DNA of 12,318 nt from positions 1 through 12,318 of the forward strand of contig CAYZXK010000183.1 in the NCBI GenBank assembly GCA_964482395.1, given 5' to 3'. The translations under genes were made by a program, and so were the position numbers. The DNA comes from CAYZXK01 sp964482395. GTDB taxonomy: Bacteria; Planctomycetota; Phycisphaerae; UBA1845; Fen-1342. Below, in pieces: positions 1 to 6,934 of this stretch. Numbering within the stretch: the stretch's first letter is position 1; each line of letters opens with the position of its first letter. Below the pieces are notes generated by a model. The model was not told where the DNA came from. It did no database searches and saw nothing but the letters and a program-made list of their open reading frames with translations.

Positions 1-90
1 CGGATCGTGTACGGTCTGGTGGCGTACTACAACGCCAAGTACGCCACGCGGGTCTGCAAAGAATTCCGGGAGGTCCGCGGTGTGGCCTGA
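1..90 (+). CDS. C-terminal end of an unidentified protein (partial)
   Basis: An open frame enters from the left edge and ends with TGA at 88-90, giving 29 visible residues that begin RIVYGLVAYYNAKYA and end in REVRGVA. Its codon use is GC-rich like the neighbouring genes and it lies on the same strand as the next gene, 81 bases upstream. The fragment is too short to assign to a family and I do not recognise it. It could be the tail of a real upstream gene or simply an open frame. The absence of stops and the clean end before an AT-richer gap favour a real gene. Confidence 0.45.
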   Translation, partial: RIVYGLVAYYNAKYATRVCKEFREVRGVA

Positions 91-171
91 AATGCCCTTC
101 TTAACCCGCAACAATTACACACGGGAATTGACGTTACCCGGTCTGGCGACCCGGCCGGTAAGTGGGATGCC

Positions 172-1335
172 ATGAGCAGAGCTGGACAGCCGCTGTTGTT
201 CACCCGCCCGGTTCGGTCGGATATGCGAGTGGTAGTCACGGGGCAGGTGGGGGTGGATAAGAAGCCGTTCATCGAGCAAGTCGCGCAACTGGCGCGGTCC
301 CGGGGGCATGCAGTGCAGCTCTTCCACGTGGGGGACATGATGTACGCCGAGGCGCGGGATGTGCGACCCGGGCGGATTCTCGACCTGCCACTGGCCCGAC
401 TGGGGGCCCTGCGCCGCTCGGTGTTCAAGGATATCCTGGCCCAGGTCGATCAGCACCAGACCGTGATCGTGAACACTCATGCGTCTTTCCGCTGGAAGCA
501 TGGGCTGTTCCCGGCCTTCGATCACGATCAGATGCTGGCCCTGGACGCCGACCTCTACGTCACCCTGGTGGACAATCTCGACGCGGTGCACGAGCGGCTC
601 ACCCGCGAGCACGACCTGCCGCACTCGCTGAAGGACATCCTGGTGTGGCGTGAGGAGGAGATTCTGGCCACCGAGGTTCTGGCCAGCGCAGTCCGGGGCC
701 ACGGCTGCTTCTACGTGCTGTCCCGCGGCGGGGGCCAAGCCGCGGTCGAATCCCTCTACCGGCTGATCTTCAAGCCGCAGACCAAGCGGGTCTATCCTTC
801 TTTCCCGATGACGCACGTGATGGACCTGCCCGACACGCTGGCCGAGATCGACGCTTTCCGAGCCACCATCGCGGAGCACTTCATCACCTTCGACCCGGGC
901 GATATGGACGAGAAGCGGCTGCTCTCCTATGCGACCGCCGCCGCCGCCCAGGGCCGGAGCCGCTTCTCGGTCCAGGTGCAGGGGCGCGCGGTGGAGTTCG
1001 ACGTGACCGAGGTGACCAGCGTGGCCCGGGATATCGACGCCCAGATTTACGCCCGGGATTTCAAGCTGATCGACCAGTCGGACATGATCGTGAGTTTCAT
1101 CCCCGAGCTGCCGGACGGGCGGCCGGGGCTCTCCTCCGGCGTGGAGCGGGAGTTGCAGCACGCCTTCGAGGCGACCAAGGAAGTCTACGTGGTCTGGCGA
1201 CCCAAGGCCGAGCCGTCTCCTTTCGTTACCGAGACCGCCACCCGGCTGTTCGGCTCAGTCGATGAGCTGCTGGCCTACTTTCGCGGTCGAGGTTACCTGA
1301 CCGCGTTTCAGAAGCCGCTGTTCGAGGGGCGGTAA
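172..1335 (+). CDS. AdkA-like P-loop domain fused to a nucleoside 2-deoxyribosyltransferase-like domain
   Basis: The product has 387 residues from ATG 172. A second in-frame ATG at 223 (residue 18) fits better with P-loop proteins, where the first strand starts at once (MRVVVTGQVG). Neither start has a clear Shine-Dalgarno site. Residues 18-200 follow the layout of archaeal-type adenylate kinase: a P-loop near the start, a GDMMYAEA stretch, a basic helix, an NTHASFRWKHGLFP segment matching the DTHA...GYLPG region of AdkA, and then a hydrophobic strand and R-rich helix. The P-loop reads GQVGVDKK, so the usual GK(S/T) ending is changed to DKK, although the key lysine remains. From about residue 203 (RVYPSFPMT) to 370 the pattern suggests a deoxyribosyltransferase fold: ARDFKLIDQSDMIV, then GLSSGVERELQHAF with candidate catalytic Glu325 or Glu327, then a VYVVW strand. 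Kinase activity is doubtful, and a nucleotide-binding or nucleotide-modifying role is inference. It converges on the EF-G gene. Confidence 0.7.
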   Translation: MSRAGQPLLFTRPVRSDMRVVVTGQVGVDKKPFIEQVAQLARSRGHAVQLFHVGDMMYAEARDVRPGRILDLPLARLGALRRSVFKDILAQVDQHQTVIVNTHASFRWKHGLFPAFDHDQMLALDADLYVTLVDNLDAVHERLTREHDLPHSLKDILVWREEEILATEVLASAVRGHGCFYVLSRGGGQAAVESLYRLIFKPQTKRVYPSFPMTHVMDLPDTLAEIDAFRATIAEHFITFDPGDMDEKRLLSYATAAAAQGRSRFSVQVQGRAVEFDVTEVTSVARDIDAQIYARDFKLIDQSDMIVSFIPELPDGRPGLSSGVERELQHAFEATKEVYVVWRPKAEPSPFVTETATRLFGSVDELLAYFRGRGYLTAFQKPLFEGR

Positions 1336-1403
1336 GCAGCCGCCGGCCGGGGCAGTCCGCGCCGGGCCCCGTCCGAGCCGAGCGCCGACCGCCCCAAGAG
1401 CCC

Positions 1404-3476
1404 TCACATGATCCCCAGGACCTGTCGGGCCAGGTTGTCCGGCATCCGTTCATACCGGCAAGGCTCCATGCTGTGCGAAGCCCGACCCTGCGACAGCGAG
1501 CGGAGCTGGGTGGCATACCCGAACATGGCCGAGAGCGGGGCCTCGGCGACCAGCACCCGGTTGGTTCCGCGGACCGCAGTGGCGATGATGGTCGCCCGAC
1601 GGGCCAGCAGGTCCCCACTGATGGCCCCGTAGTAGGTCTCCGGTGTAACCACCTCGACCTTCATGATCGGCTCAAGGAGGACTGGCCCGGCTTGCTCGAC
1701 TGCCCGCTGGAAGGCGATCGAGGCGGCGGCTTCAAAGGCCAGCTCGGAAGAGTCCTCGGAATGCTCCTCGGCGTCCAACAAGGTGACCTGTAGGTTGATC
1801 AGCGGGAAGCCGCCCAGGCCGCCGCTCCGGCTGGCATCCCGCACTCCCTGCTCAATGGCAGCCACGAAGACCGGGCGGATTTTTCCGGCCGGCAACTTGC
1901 TGCGGAACCTGAAGGTTTCCTCGCCGGGCCGCGGGTCCAGCGGCTCGACCCGCAGCTTGACGATCGCAAACTGGCCCCGGCCGCCGGTCTGCCGGACCAG
2001 CCGTCCCTCCGCCTCGGCCGGGCGGGTAACGGTCTCCCGATAGGCCACCCGCGGCTTGCCGACCCGGACCGCGAGGTTGAAGTCCCGCTCCAGACGATGG
2101 GTGATCACCTCCAGATGCAATTCGCCCATGCCGCAGATCAGCGTCTGGCCGGTCTCTTCGCTGCTGCGGAACTCGAAGGTGGGGTCCTGCCGGGCGATCA
2201 TTTGCAAAGCGGCCAGCAGCTTGTCGCGGTCAGCGCTGGAGTGCGGCTCAATCGCCATGCTGATGACCGTTTGCGGAAACTCGATACGTTCCAGGAGGAT
2301 CGGAGCCCGAGCGTCGCAGAGGGTGTCGCCGGTCTGGCTCTCCTTCAGCCCCACTGCCGCGGCTATATCCCCGCAGACCACTCGCTCCACTTTCTCGCGG
2401 CGTTTGGCGAATACGCGGAAGAGCTGCGGCAGGTTCTCTTTCTTGCGCCGGCCCGCGTTCAGCACCCGTGAGCCGGCCTTGAGCGTGCCGCTGTAAACCC
2501 GGATGAAGTGCAGATCCCCATGGCTGTCCGCGACCACTTTGAAAACCAGAGCGGTCAGCGGCCCACCCGGGTCGCACTTGCGAACGATCAGCCGGTCGGG
2601 ATTGTCCGGATCGCGGCCCTCGATGGGCGGGGTATCCAGCGGCGAAGGCAGGTAGTCGCAAACCGCATCCAGCACGGCCTGCATGCCGACATACTTGAGA
2701 GCCGAGCCGCACAACACCGGCTGGCAGCGGCGGGCCAGCGTGCCTCTGCGAAGCGCGGCGCGCATCTCCGACTCGGTCAGCGGCTGGTTCTCGATATACT
2801 TGAGCATCAGCCCGTCATCCAAGTCGGCGAGTTTCTCTTCCAGAAGATGACGATACTCCAGCGCCTGCGTCCGGTATTCCGACGGGATCTCCAGGACCTC
2901 ATACCTTCGGCCGTCCTCGCTGCCGCTGTAATCGCAGGCCCGCATGGTCAGCAGATCGATGTAGCCGCGAAAGTCGCTGTCCTGCCCCAGCGGAAGCTGG
3001 ATCGGAATCGGGTTGCCGCCCAGCCGGCTGCGGATCATCTCCACCGAACGGTGAAAATCCGCCCCGACCCGATCCATCTTGTTGAGAAAGCAGATCAGCG
3101 GGACCTTGTACTTGTCCGCCTGCCGCCAAACCGTCTCCGACTGCGCCTCTACCCCCTCCTTGGCGTCGAAGACCAGAATCGCCCCGTCCAGCACCCGCAG
3201 GCAACGCTCGACCTCGGCCGTGAAATCGACGTGCCCCGGGGTGTCGATCAGATTGATCCGGCAGTCGCGCCACTCGAAGCAAACCGCCGCGCTGTAGATG
3301 GTAATCCCGCGTTCCTGCTCCTCGGTGTCGAAGTCGGTGACCGTGGTGCCGTCGTCCACCTCGCCCATCTTGTGGATGGTGCCGCTGTAATAGAGGACCC
3401 GCTCGGTGGTGGTGGTCTTGCCGGCATCGATATGGGCGGCGATGCCGATGTTACGGATTTTCGACAAGTCCTCCAT
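1404..3476 (-). CDS. fusA: Elongation factor G-like translational GTPase
   Basis: The product has 690 residues, the usual EF-G length, from ATG 3474-3476. The frame stays open upstream to 3578, but the extra 34 residues do not resemble EF-G, and GAGGCG lies about 12 bases before the chosen start. GTPase motifs are intact: G1 AHIDAGKT at 14-21, switch I ending EEQERGIT, G3 DTPGH at 78-82 and G4 NKMD at 132-135. Domain II, the GMGELHLEV segment of domain III, domain IV and a C-terminal RASHSMEPCRYERMP segment follow in normal order. EF-G moves tRNA and mRNA through the ribosome, or with RRF splits ribosomes. The switch I sequence GTTVTDFDTEEQERGIT and the domain IV tip EEHSEDSSELAF (canonical YHDVDSS) differ from housekeeping EF-G. 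No str-operon genes (rpsL, rpsG, tuf) are nearby. It may therefore be an EF-G paralogue (EF-G2 type) rather than the only fusA. tRNA-Ser lies 112 bases upstream on the same strand. Confidence 0.93.
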   Translation of the reverse strand: MEDLSKIRNIGIAAHIDAGKTTTTERVLYYSGTIHKMGEVDDGTTVTDFDTEEQERGITIYSAAVCFEWRDCRINLIDTPGHVDFTAEVERCLRVLDGAILVFDAKEGVEAQSETVWRQADKYKVPLICFLNKMDRVGADFHRSVEMIRSRLGGNPIPIQLPLGQDSDFRGYIDLLTMRACDYSGSEDGRRYEVLEIPSEYRTQALEYRHLLEEKLADLDDGLMLKYIENQPLTESEMRAALRRGTLARRCQPVLCGSALKYVGMQAVLDAVCDYLPSPLDTPPIEGRDPDNPDRLIVRKCDPGGPLTALVFKVVADSHGDLHFIRVYSGTLKAGSRVLNAGRRKKENLPQLFRVFAKRREKVERVVCGDIAAAVGLKESQTGDTLCDARAPILLERIEFPQTVISMAIEPHSSADRDKLLAALQMIARQDPTFEFRSSEETGQTLICGMGELHLEVITHRLERDFNLAVRVGKPRVAYRETVTRPAEAEGRLVRQTGGRGQFAIVKLRVEPLDPRPGEETFRFRSKLPAGKIRPVFVAAIEQGVRDASRSGGLGGFPLINLQVTLLDAEEHSEDSSELAFEAAASIAFQRAVEQAGPVLLEPIMKVEVVTPETYYGAISGDLLARRATIIATAVRGTNRVLVAEAPLSAMFGYATQLRSLSQGRASHSMEPCRYERMPDNLARQVLGIM

Positions 3477-3588
3477 AATGGCACTTCGCCTCGAGACGAC
3501 TCGCTCCGCTGCTCTCAACGGGAGGAGGCCGCGATCAGGCGGCAGAGCAACCTCTGAACCGGCCGGAACCGCTTGCAACCCGGCCTAA

Positions 3589-3675
3589 CGGAGAGGGGGG
3601 GATTCGAACCCCCGGTGCAGTTACCCGCACACACGCTTTCCAAGCGTGCCCCTTAGGCCACTCGGGCACCTCTCC
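3589..3675 (-). tRNA. tRNA-Ser (anticodon GGA)
   Basis: On the minus strand an 87-base class II tRNA folds fully. Acceptor GGAGAGG at 3669-3675 pairs with CCTCTCC at 3590-3596, with discriminator G at 3589 as expected for serine. The anticodon stem CACGC/GCGTG encloses the loop TTGGAAA, with anticodon GGA at 3639-3641, reading UCC and UCU codons. The long variable arm GTGC...GCAC, diagnostic of Ser/Leu/Tyr/Sec tRNAs, is present. The T arm is GGGGG-TTCGAAT-CCCCC. The 3' CCA is not encoded (TTA follows), so it must be added after transcription. The gene points towards the EF-G gene and could share its transcript. Confidence 0.97.
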
Positions 3676-3887
3676 TCGATCCGTCCCACTCTCGCCCCGC
3701 ACCAAGACCGGGCTTGAGCAAAAACTGGGACACCCAACCCGCCGGCGCCTTCCCTACCCGGAAAACCCGGATCGCGCCGAGCCAGTTCCCATCTCTCCTC
3801 ACCCTCGTCCCGAGCCGGCACCGCCCGGTTACGCGGCGCACTATCGCGCCATCCCGGCGCACGGTCGGCCGCCACGCCGCGGCCGAT

Positions 3888-3916
3888 ATTCTACTGTCAG
3901 GCCGACCGCCAGCCAA
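3888..3916 (-). promoter_or_regulatory. Candidate sigma70-type promoter towards tRNA-Ser/EF-G
   Basis: Read on the minus strand, TTGGCT (3911-3916) and TAGAAT (3888-3893) are separated by exactly 17 bases. The matches are 4 of 6 to the -35 consensus and 5 of 6 to the -10 consensus. It is the best pair I found upstream of the tRNA. However, a start near 3881 would leave a leader of about 205 bases before the tRNA, which is long, so a closer promoter of a different type remains possible. Confidence 0.25.
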
Positions 3917-4027
3917 AGCGAGCCACCAGCCGGTCGCGGGCAGCGGCCGGCAATCGGCAGCCAGGGTCAGGCACCGGCGTGATTGATGGGGTTCGGCCCG
4001 CCGCCCCGGTCGCGGCCGCGACGTTGC

Positions 4028-4055
4028 CTTAACGACAGGCTGACCCTCGCTTAAC
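4028..4055 (+). promoter_or_regulatory. Pho box (three 11-base-spaced repeats) upstream of phoB
   Basis: The pentamers TTAAC (4029-4033), CTGAC (4040-4044) and TTAAC (4051-4055) begin exactly 11 bases apart. PhoB/PhoP-type regulators bind direct repeats at an 11-base period. TTAAC-like half sites resemble those described in Bacillus (TTAACA) and cyanobacteria (CTTAACCT) more than the E. coli CTGTCA form. The same triplet pattern recurs before pstS. Its position before phoB points to autoregulation. No convincing -10 follows. Confidence 0.7.
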
Positions 4056-4173
4056 ATTCACGCGTTGGAATTGGCCCAATATGGAGACATCAAGGGAGAC
4101 TGCGCCCGACCCAGAGTGCGACGCCCGGTCGACGCGCCTGCCAGCTCCGAGCCTCTTCCCGGCGAGCAACCCA

Positions 4174-4884
4174 ATGTCGGTCGGCAAGTCCATTCTCATC
4201 GTGGAGGACGAGGCGGACCTGGCCAATATGCTCGCGTATCATTTGAAGCGCGGGGGATACCAGTGCCGGGTGGCCGGCGACGGCCAGTCCGCGCTGGCCG
4301 AGGTGCAGAGGTACCCGCCGGACCTGATCGTGTTGGACCGGATGCTCCCACGGCTGTCGGGCGACGAGGTGGCCATGCGAATCCGCAGCGACCCAAGCAC
4401 CGCCCGCATCCCGATCATCATGCTCACGGCCAAAGCCGAAGAGACCGACGAACTGGTCGGCCTGGCGCTGGGAGCCGACGATTACGTCCGCAAGCCCTTC
4501 TCGATGAAGTTGCTGCTGGCCCGGATTCAGGCCGTCCTGCGGCGGCAGGAAGCGGCGAGCGGGCCGGCCGAAGTGCTGACTTCCGGTCCGTTCGTTCTTG
4601 ATCGAGGCCGGCACGAACTGACCGTTGAGGGCCGGCCGATAACGCTGACCGCCATGGAGTTCCGCCTCCTGGCCGCCCTGATGGCCGCCCGCGGACGAGT
4701 GCTCAGCCGCGATCAACTTATCACCGCTCTGCTGGGGGTGGGAGCCGCGGTGACCGACCGGACCATCGACGTGCATGTGGCCGCCCTGCGCAAGAAACTC
4801 GCGGTCGCTGCCGGGTGGATTCAGACTATCCGGGGAGCGGGATACGCGTTTCGTCCGCCAGCAACCACGCAGAGTGAGAGCTGA
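4174..4884 (+). CDS. phoB: Phosphate regulon response regulator PhoB (OmpR/PhoB family)
   Basis: From ATG 4174 the product has 236 residues and starts MSVGKSILIVEDEADL, as is normal for the family. An upstream in-frame ATG at 4081 would add a 31-residue Pro/Ser-rich tail and would lie only 26 bases after the Pho box, inside the expected promoter, so I reject it. The receiver domain (1-120) has acidic Asp12, phospho-acceptor Asp55 in LIVLDRMLP, Thr85 and Lys107 in VRKPF, spaced as in E. coli PhoB. The C-terminal winged helix (about 135-230) shows LTAMEFRLL, RGRVLSRDQL, DRTIDVHVAALRKKL and IRGAGYAF. It should bind the Pho boxes found here and before pstS when phosphorylated by PhoR, whose gene starts 6 bases after this stop. 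The family match is certain. Assignment to phosphate rests on the adjoining pst genes and the Pho boxes. Confidence 0.93.
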   Translation: MSVGKSILIVEDEADLANMLAYHLKRGGYQCRVAGDGQSALAEVQRYPPDLIVLDRMLPRLSGDEVAMRIRSDPSTARIPIIMLTAKAEETDELVGLALGADDYVRKPFSMKLLLARIQAVLRRQEAASGPAEVLTSGPFVLDRGRHELTVEGRPITLTAMEFRLLAALMAARGRVLSRDQLITALLGVGAAVTDRTIDVHVAALRKKLAVAAGWIQTIRGAGYAFRPPATTQSES

Positions 4885-4890
4885 TCCCGG

Positions 4891-6744
4891 ATGAAGCTGG
4901 GCGGGCTTTCCTGGAGATGGCTGGGTGGGATCACCCTGGTGATCCTGGCGGCGCTGGGGGCAGCTTTCTGGCTGTTCACTGCCGAAGTCGAGCGACTGCG
5001 CGACCAGGAGCTGACCGACCAGTTGTTGGCCGAAGGCCGCCTGCTAAGGTGTGCACTGCGCGATTCCTGGACGCAACTAACCGCCCACCGCATCGCGGGC
5101 ATGGCATATGCGCTGCACCAGCAAGGCACCGACGTGGTGGTGCTGTCCGCCGACGGTACCGTGCTTCTGGATACTTTGGGGAATGGCAGAATCGCAGAGC
5201 GACTTCTGGAGCAACCCGAGGTCCAGACCGCCCTGAGGCAGGGCTGGGGGCAAAGCACACGCCCGGGCATCCACGGCCCCACGCCCAGCCAGGCGGTAGC
5301 TGTCAGGATCGGCAGCGACCTGGATGAACTGGGCGTGATCTGGCTGGCACGCCCGCAATGGACGCTGGTGACTCACGGTCGCTCCTTCGGGCGGGCGGTG
5401 CTGGCCATCGCGGCGGTCGCGGTTGCAACTGTGCTGGCCCTGGGATTGGCCATGATCCGACGGTGGTCGAGCCTGCTGAAGCGGTTGGGCCAGGCCGCCC
5501 GGAGGCTGGCGGAAGGAGACCTTTCGGCTCAAGCCGAGGTGAGCGGCTCGGACGAATTCGCCATCCTGGCCTGGTCGGTGAACGAAACCCGTCGCCGACT
5601 CCTGGCCCACGCCGAGGTTATCGACCGACAGCGCCGAACCCTCGAGTCGCTGCTGGACCGGCTTCAGGAAGGGGTCCTCGCCGTCGACGGCCAGGGCCGG
5701 ATCATTCTGATCAACCCGGCCGCCCGGCGGCTGCTTGACCTGAAAGCACCGCAGAGCCATGAGGACCGCCTCATCGGCCGGACGGTCGAAGAATGCTTGC
5801 CGCACCACCAGGTCCAGCGCCTCCTTCGCGCAAGAACCGAGGGTCCGGGCTCGGCCGATGCCGGCGAGCAAGAGCCCGGGCAGGCACCTGCGGTCGAAGA
5901 GCATCAACTCCGGCTGGAGACCGCCGGGGGAACCGTCCACCTGCTAGCGCGAGCCTGCGACCTGCGGCTACCGCGGGCCGACCGGCAATCCGACGCCGGT
6001 CCAGCCGGAAGACTCCTGGTGCTCACCGACGTAACCGCTCTTCGTCGGGCACTCGACCTGCAAGTGGATTTTGTGGCCAACGCCTCGCACGAGCTGCGTA
6101 CGCCGCTGTCGCCGATCCGAACCGCGGTTGAAACGCTGCAACAGATGGATTTGGCCGCAGAAAGCGGCCAGGCCAGAGAGTTCATCGAGGTCATCGACCG
6201 GCACAGCGCTCGGCTGGCCGCGCTGGCTTCCGACCTGTTGGACCTCTCCCGGCTGAGTTCTCCAACCCGGCCGCCCCAGGCGGCCGCACTACCGCTTGCC
6301 GAGCTGGCCGGCCAGTTAGCCGAGCACTTCGCACCGGTCGCCAAAGCCAAGGGGCTGAACTGGGAGATCGACTGGGATCGGAACGGAGTGCAGAGCATTA
6401 TGGCCGATTACCGATTGCTGCGGTTGATCCTCGACAACCTCGTGGACAACGCCATCCAGTTCACCGAGGCCGGCGGCCATGTCCGGGTGAGATGTTGCGT
6501 TCAGCCGGGCCAAGCCATCTTCGAGGTCGAAGATGACGGCTGCGGGATCCCGGAAGGGGAGCAGCAACGGGTCTTCGAGCGTTTCTACCAGGTTGAGCGG
6601 GCCCGGTCGGGCAGGGGGCGTGGGACCGGGCTGGGACTGGCCATCGTGCGCGACGCCGTGGCCGCCATGCAGGGAACGGTACAGCTTAAGAGCCAGGCCG
6701 GGGTCGGGACCTGCGTGACGGTGACCATCCCGCAGCCGGGCTGA
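4891..6744 (+). CDS. phoR: Phosphate regulon sensor histidine kinase PhoR
   Basis: This is a 617-residue membrane histidine kinase and the likely partner of PhoB. TM1 spans about residues 9-30. A region of about 135 residues outside the membrane follows, containing DVVVLSADGTVLLDT, which looks like a PAS/sCache strand pair. TM2 lies at about 169-187, HAMP at about 188-240 (RRLAEGDLSAQAEV, SDEFAILAWSVNE), and a cytoplasmic PAS domain at about 250-375 (EGVLAVDGQGRIILINPAA). The HisKA box is DFVANASHELRTPLSPIR with phospho-accepting His400. The ATPase domain has the N box NLVDNAIQF (Asn520), EDDGCGIPE, the F box RVFERFYQ and GRGTGLGLAIV, all intact. A large extracytoplasmic segment is typical of Bacillus-type rather than E. 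coli PhoR. No strong Shine-Dalgarno is visible, and translation may depend on coupling with phoB 6 bases upstream. Confidence 0.92.
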   Translation: MKLGGLSWRWLGGITLVILAALGAAFWLFTAEVERLRDQELTDQLLAEGRLLRCALRDSWTQLTAHRIAGMAYALHQQGTDVVVLSADGTVLLDTLGNGRIAERLLEQPEVQTALRQGWGQSTRPGIHGPTPSQAVAVRIGSDLDELGVIWLARPQWTLVTHGRSFGRAVLAIAAVAVATVLALGLAMIRRWSSLLKRLGQAARRLAEGDLSAQAEVSGSDEFAILAWSVNETRRRLLAHAEVIDRQRRTLESLLDRLQEGVLAVDGQGRIILINPAARRLLDLKAPQSHEDRLIGRTVEECLPHHQVQRLLRARTEGPGSADAGEQEPGQAPAVEEHQLRLETAGGTVHLLARACDLRLPRADRQSDAGPAGRLLVLTDVTALRRALDLQVDFVANASHELRTPLSPIRTAVETLQQMDLAAESGQAREFIEVIDRHSARLAALASDLLDLSRLSSPTRPPQAAALPLAELAGQLAEHFAPVAKAKGLNWEIDWDRNGVQSIMADYRLLRLILDNLVDNAIQFTEAGGHVRVRCCVQPGQAIFEVEDDGCGIPEGEQQRVFERFYQVERARSGRGRGTGLGLAIVRDAVAAMQGTVQLKSQAGVGTCVTVTIPQPG

Positions 6745-6771
6745 TCGTAGCCCACCCCGGCTTCGCCTAAG

Positions 6772-6799
6772 TTTGACCCGGGCTTAACGGAAGCTTAAC
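6772..6799 (+). promoter_or_regulatory. Pho box (three 11-base-spaced repeats) upstream of pstS
   Basis: TTGAC (6773-6777), TTAAC (6784-6788) and TTAAC (6795-6799) start at an exact 11-base period, the same arrangement as at 4028-4055. The site lies 28 bases after the phoR stop and about 135 bases before pstS, so pstSCAB-phoU probably has its own phosphate-starvation promoter in addition to read-through from phoBR. A -10 element is not obvious downstream. Confidence 0.75.
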
Positions 6800-6922
6800 C
6801 GCAATCGGGGAGGGTGTGTTCAGTGACCGATGGCGGGTCGATCGCCCGGCGGGCCGGCCGCGAGGTCGGACCGGCCCGAGTTTTGCGAGCACTGGTGTCT
6901 ACTCCGGAGGGTGGAGAGGGCC

Positions 6923-6930
6923 AGGAGGTG
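6923..6930 (+). promoter_or_regulatory. Ribosome binding site fixing the pstS start
   Basis: AGGAGGTG, nearly a perfect anti-16S match, ends 4 bases before ATG 6935. It decides the start in favour of 6935 over the in-frame ATG at 6830, which has no such site and would put 35 non-signal residues before the secretion signal. Confidence 0.85.
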
Positions 6931-6934
6931 CGGC

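Larger units (their letters stand above)
3676..4173. other. Intergenic region between divergent tRNA-Ser/EF-G and phoBR transcripts
   Basis: About 500 bases lie between the tRNA 5' end and the chosen phoB start. The right part holds a three-repeat Pho box (4028-4055) followed by a probable 5' leader. The middle holds one minus-strand promoter-like pair (3888-3916). Open frames here, including the in-frame extension of phoB back to 4081, do not resemble proteins and look like GC-driven chance. I see no RNA fold or repeat beyond these. Confidence 0.6.

Noticed and set aside
101..132. TTAAC (101-105) and TTGAC (128-132) before the kinase-like gene as a third Pho box
   Set aside because: The 27-base distance does not fit the 11-base period and there is no third repeat.
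128..156. TTGACG at 128-133 as a -35 element for the gene at 172
   Set aside because: The expected -10 position is CCGGCC-like with no TATAAT resemblance.
115..1161. Long minus-strand open frame opposite the kinase-like gene
   Set aside because: It has no recognisable domain, is rich in His/Arg/Gly/Gln as expected for the complement of GC-rich coding DNA, and overlaps a better-supported gene throughout.
1348..1371. CGGGGC/GCCCCG inverted repeat between the convergent genes as a terminator
   Set aside because: It has a 6-base stem, a 12-base loop and no T tract; easily chance in this GC-rich gap.
2508..3557. 349-codon plus-strand frame opposite EF-G
   Set aside because: It is the antisense of a certain EF-G gene and has no family features.
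3589..3675. tRNA-Ser 3' end as an integration (att) site
   Set aside because: No integrase, no repeat of the tRNA end elsewhere in the window and no composition shift were seen.
5077..5940. 287-codon minus-strand frame opposite phoR
   Set aside because: It is a shadow of the conserved kinase sequence with no domain.
6830..6934. Earlier in-frame ATG for pstS
   Set aside because: It would bury the signal peptide behind 35 polar residues. The strong AGGAGGTG site supports 6935.
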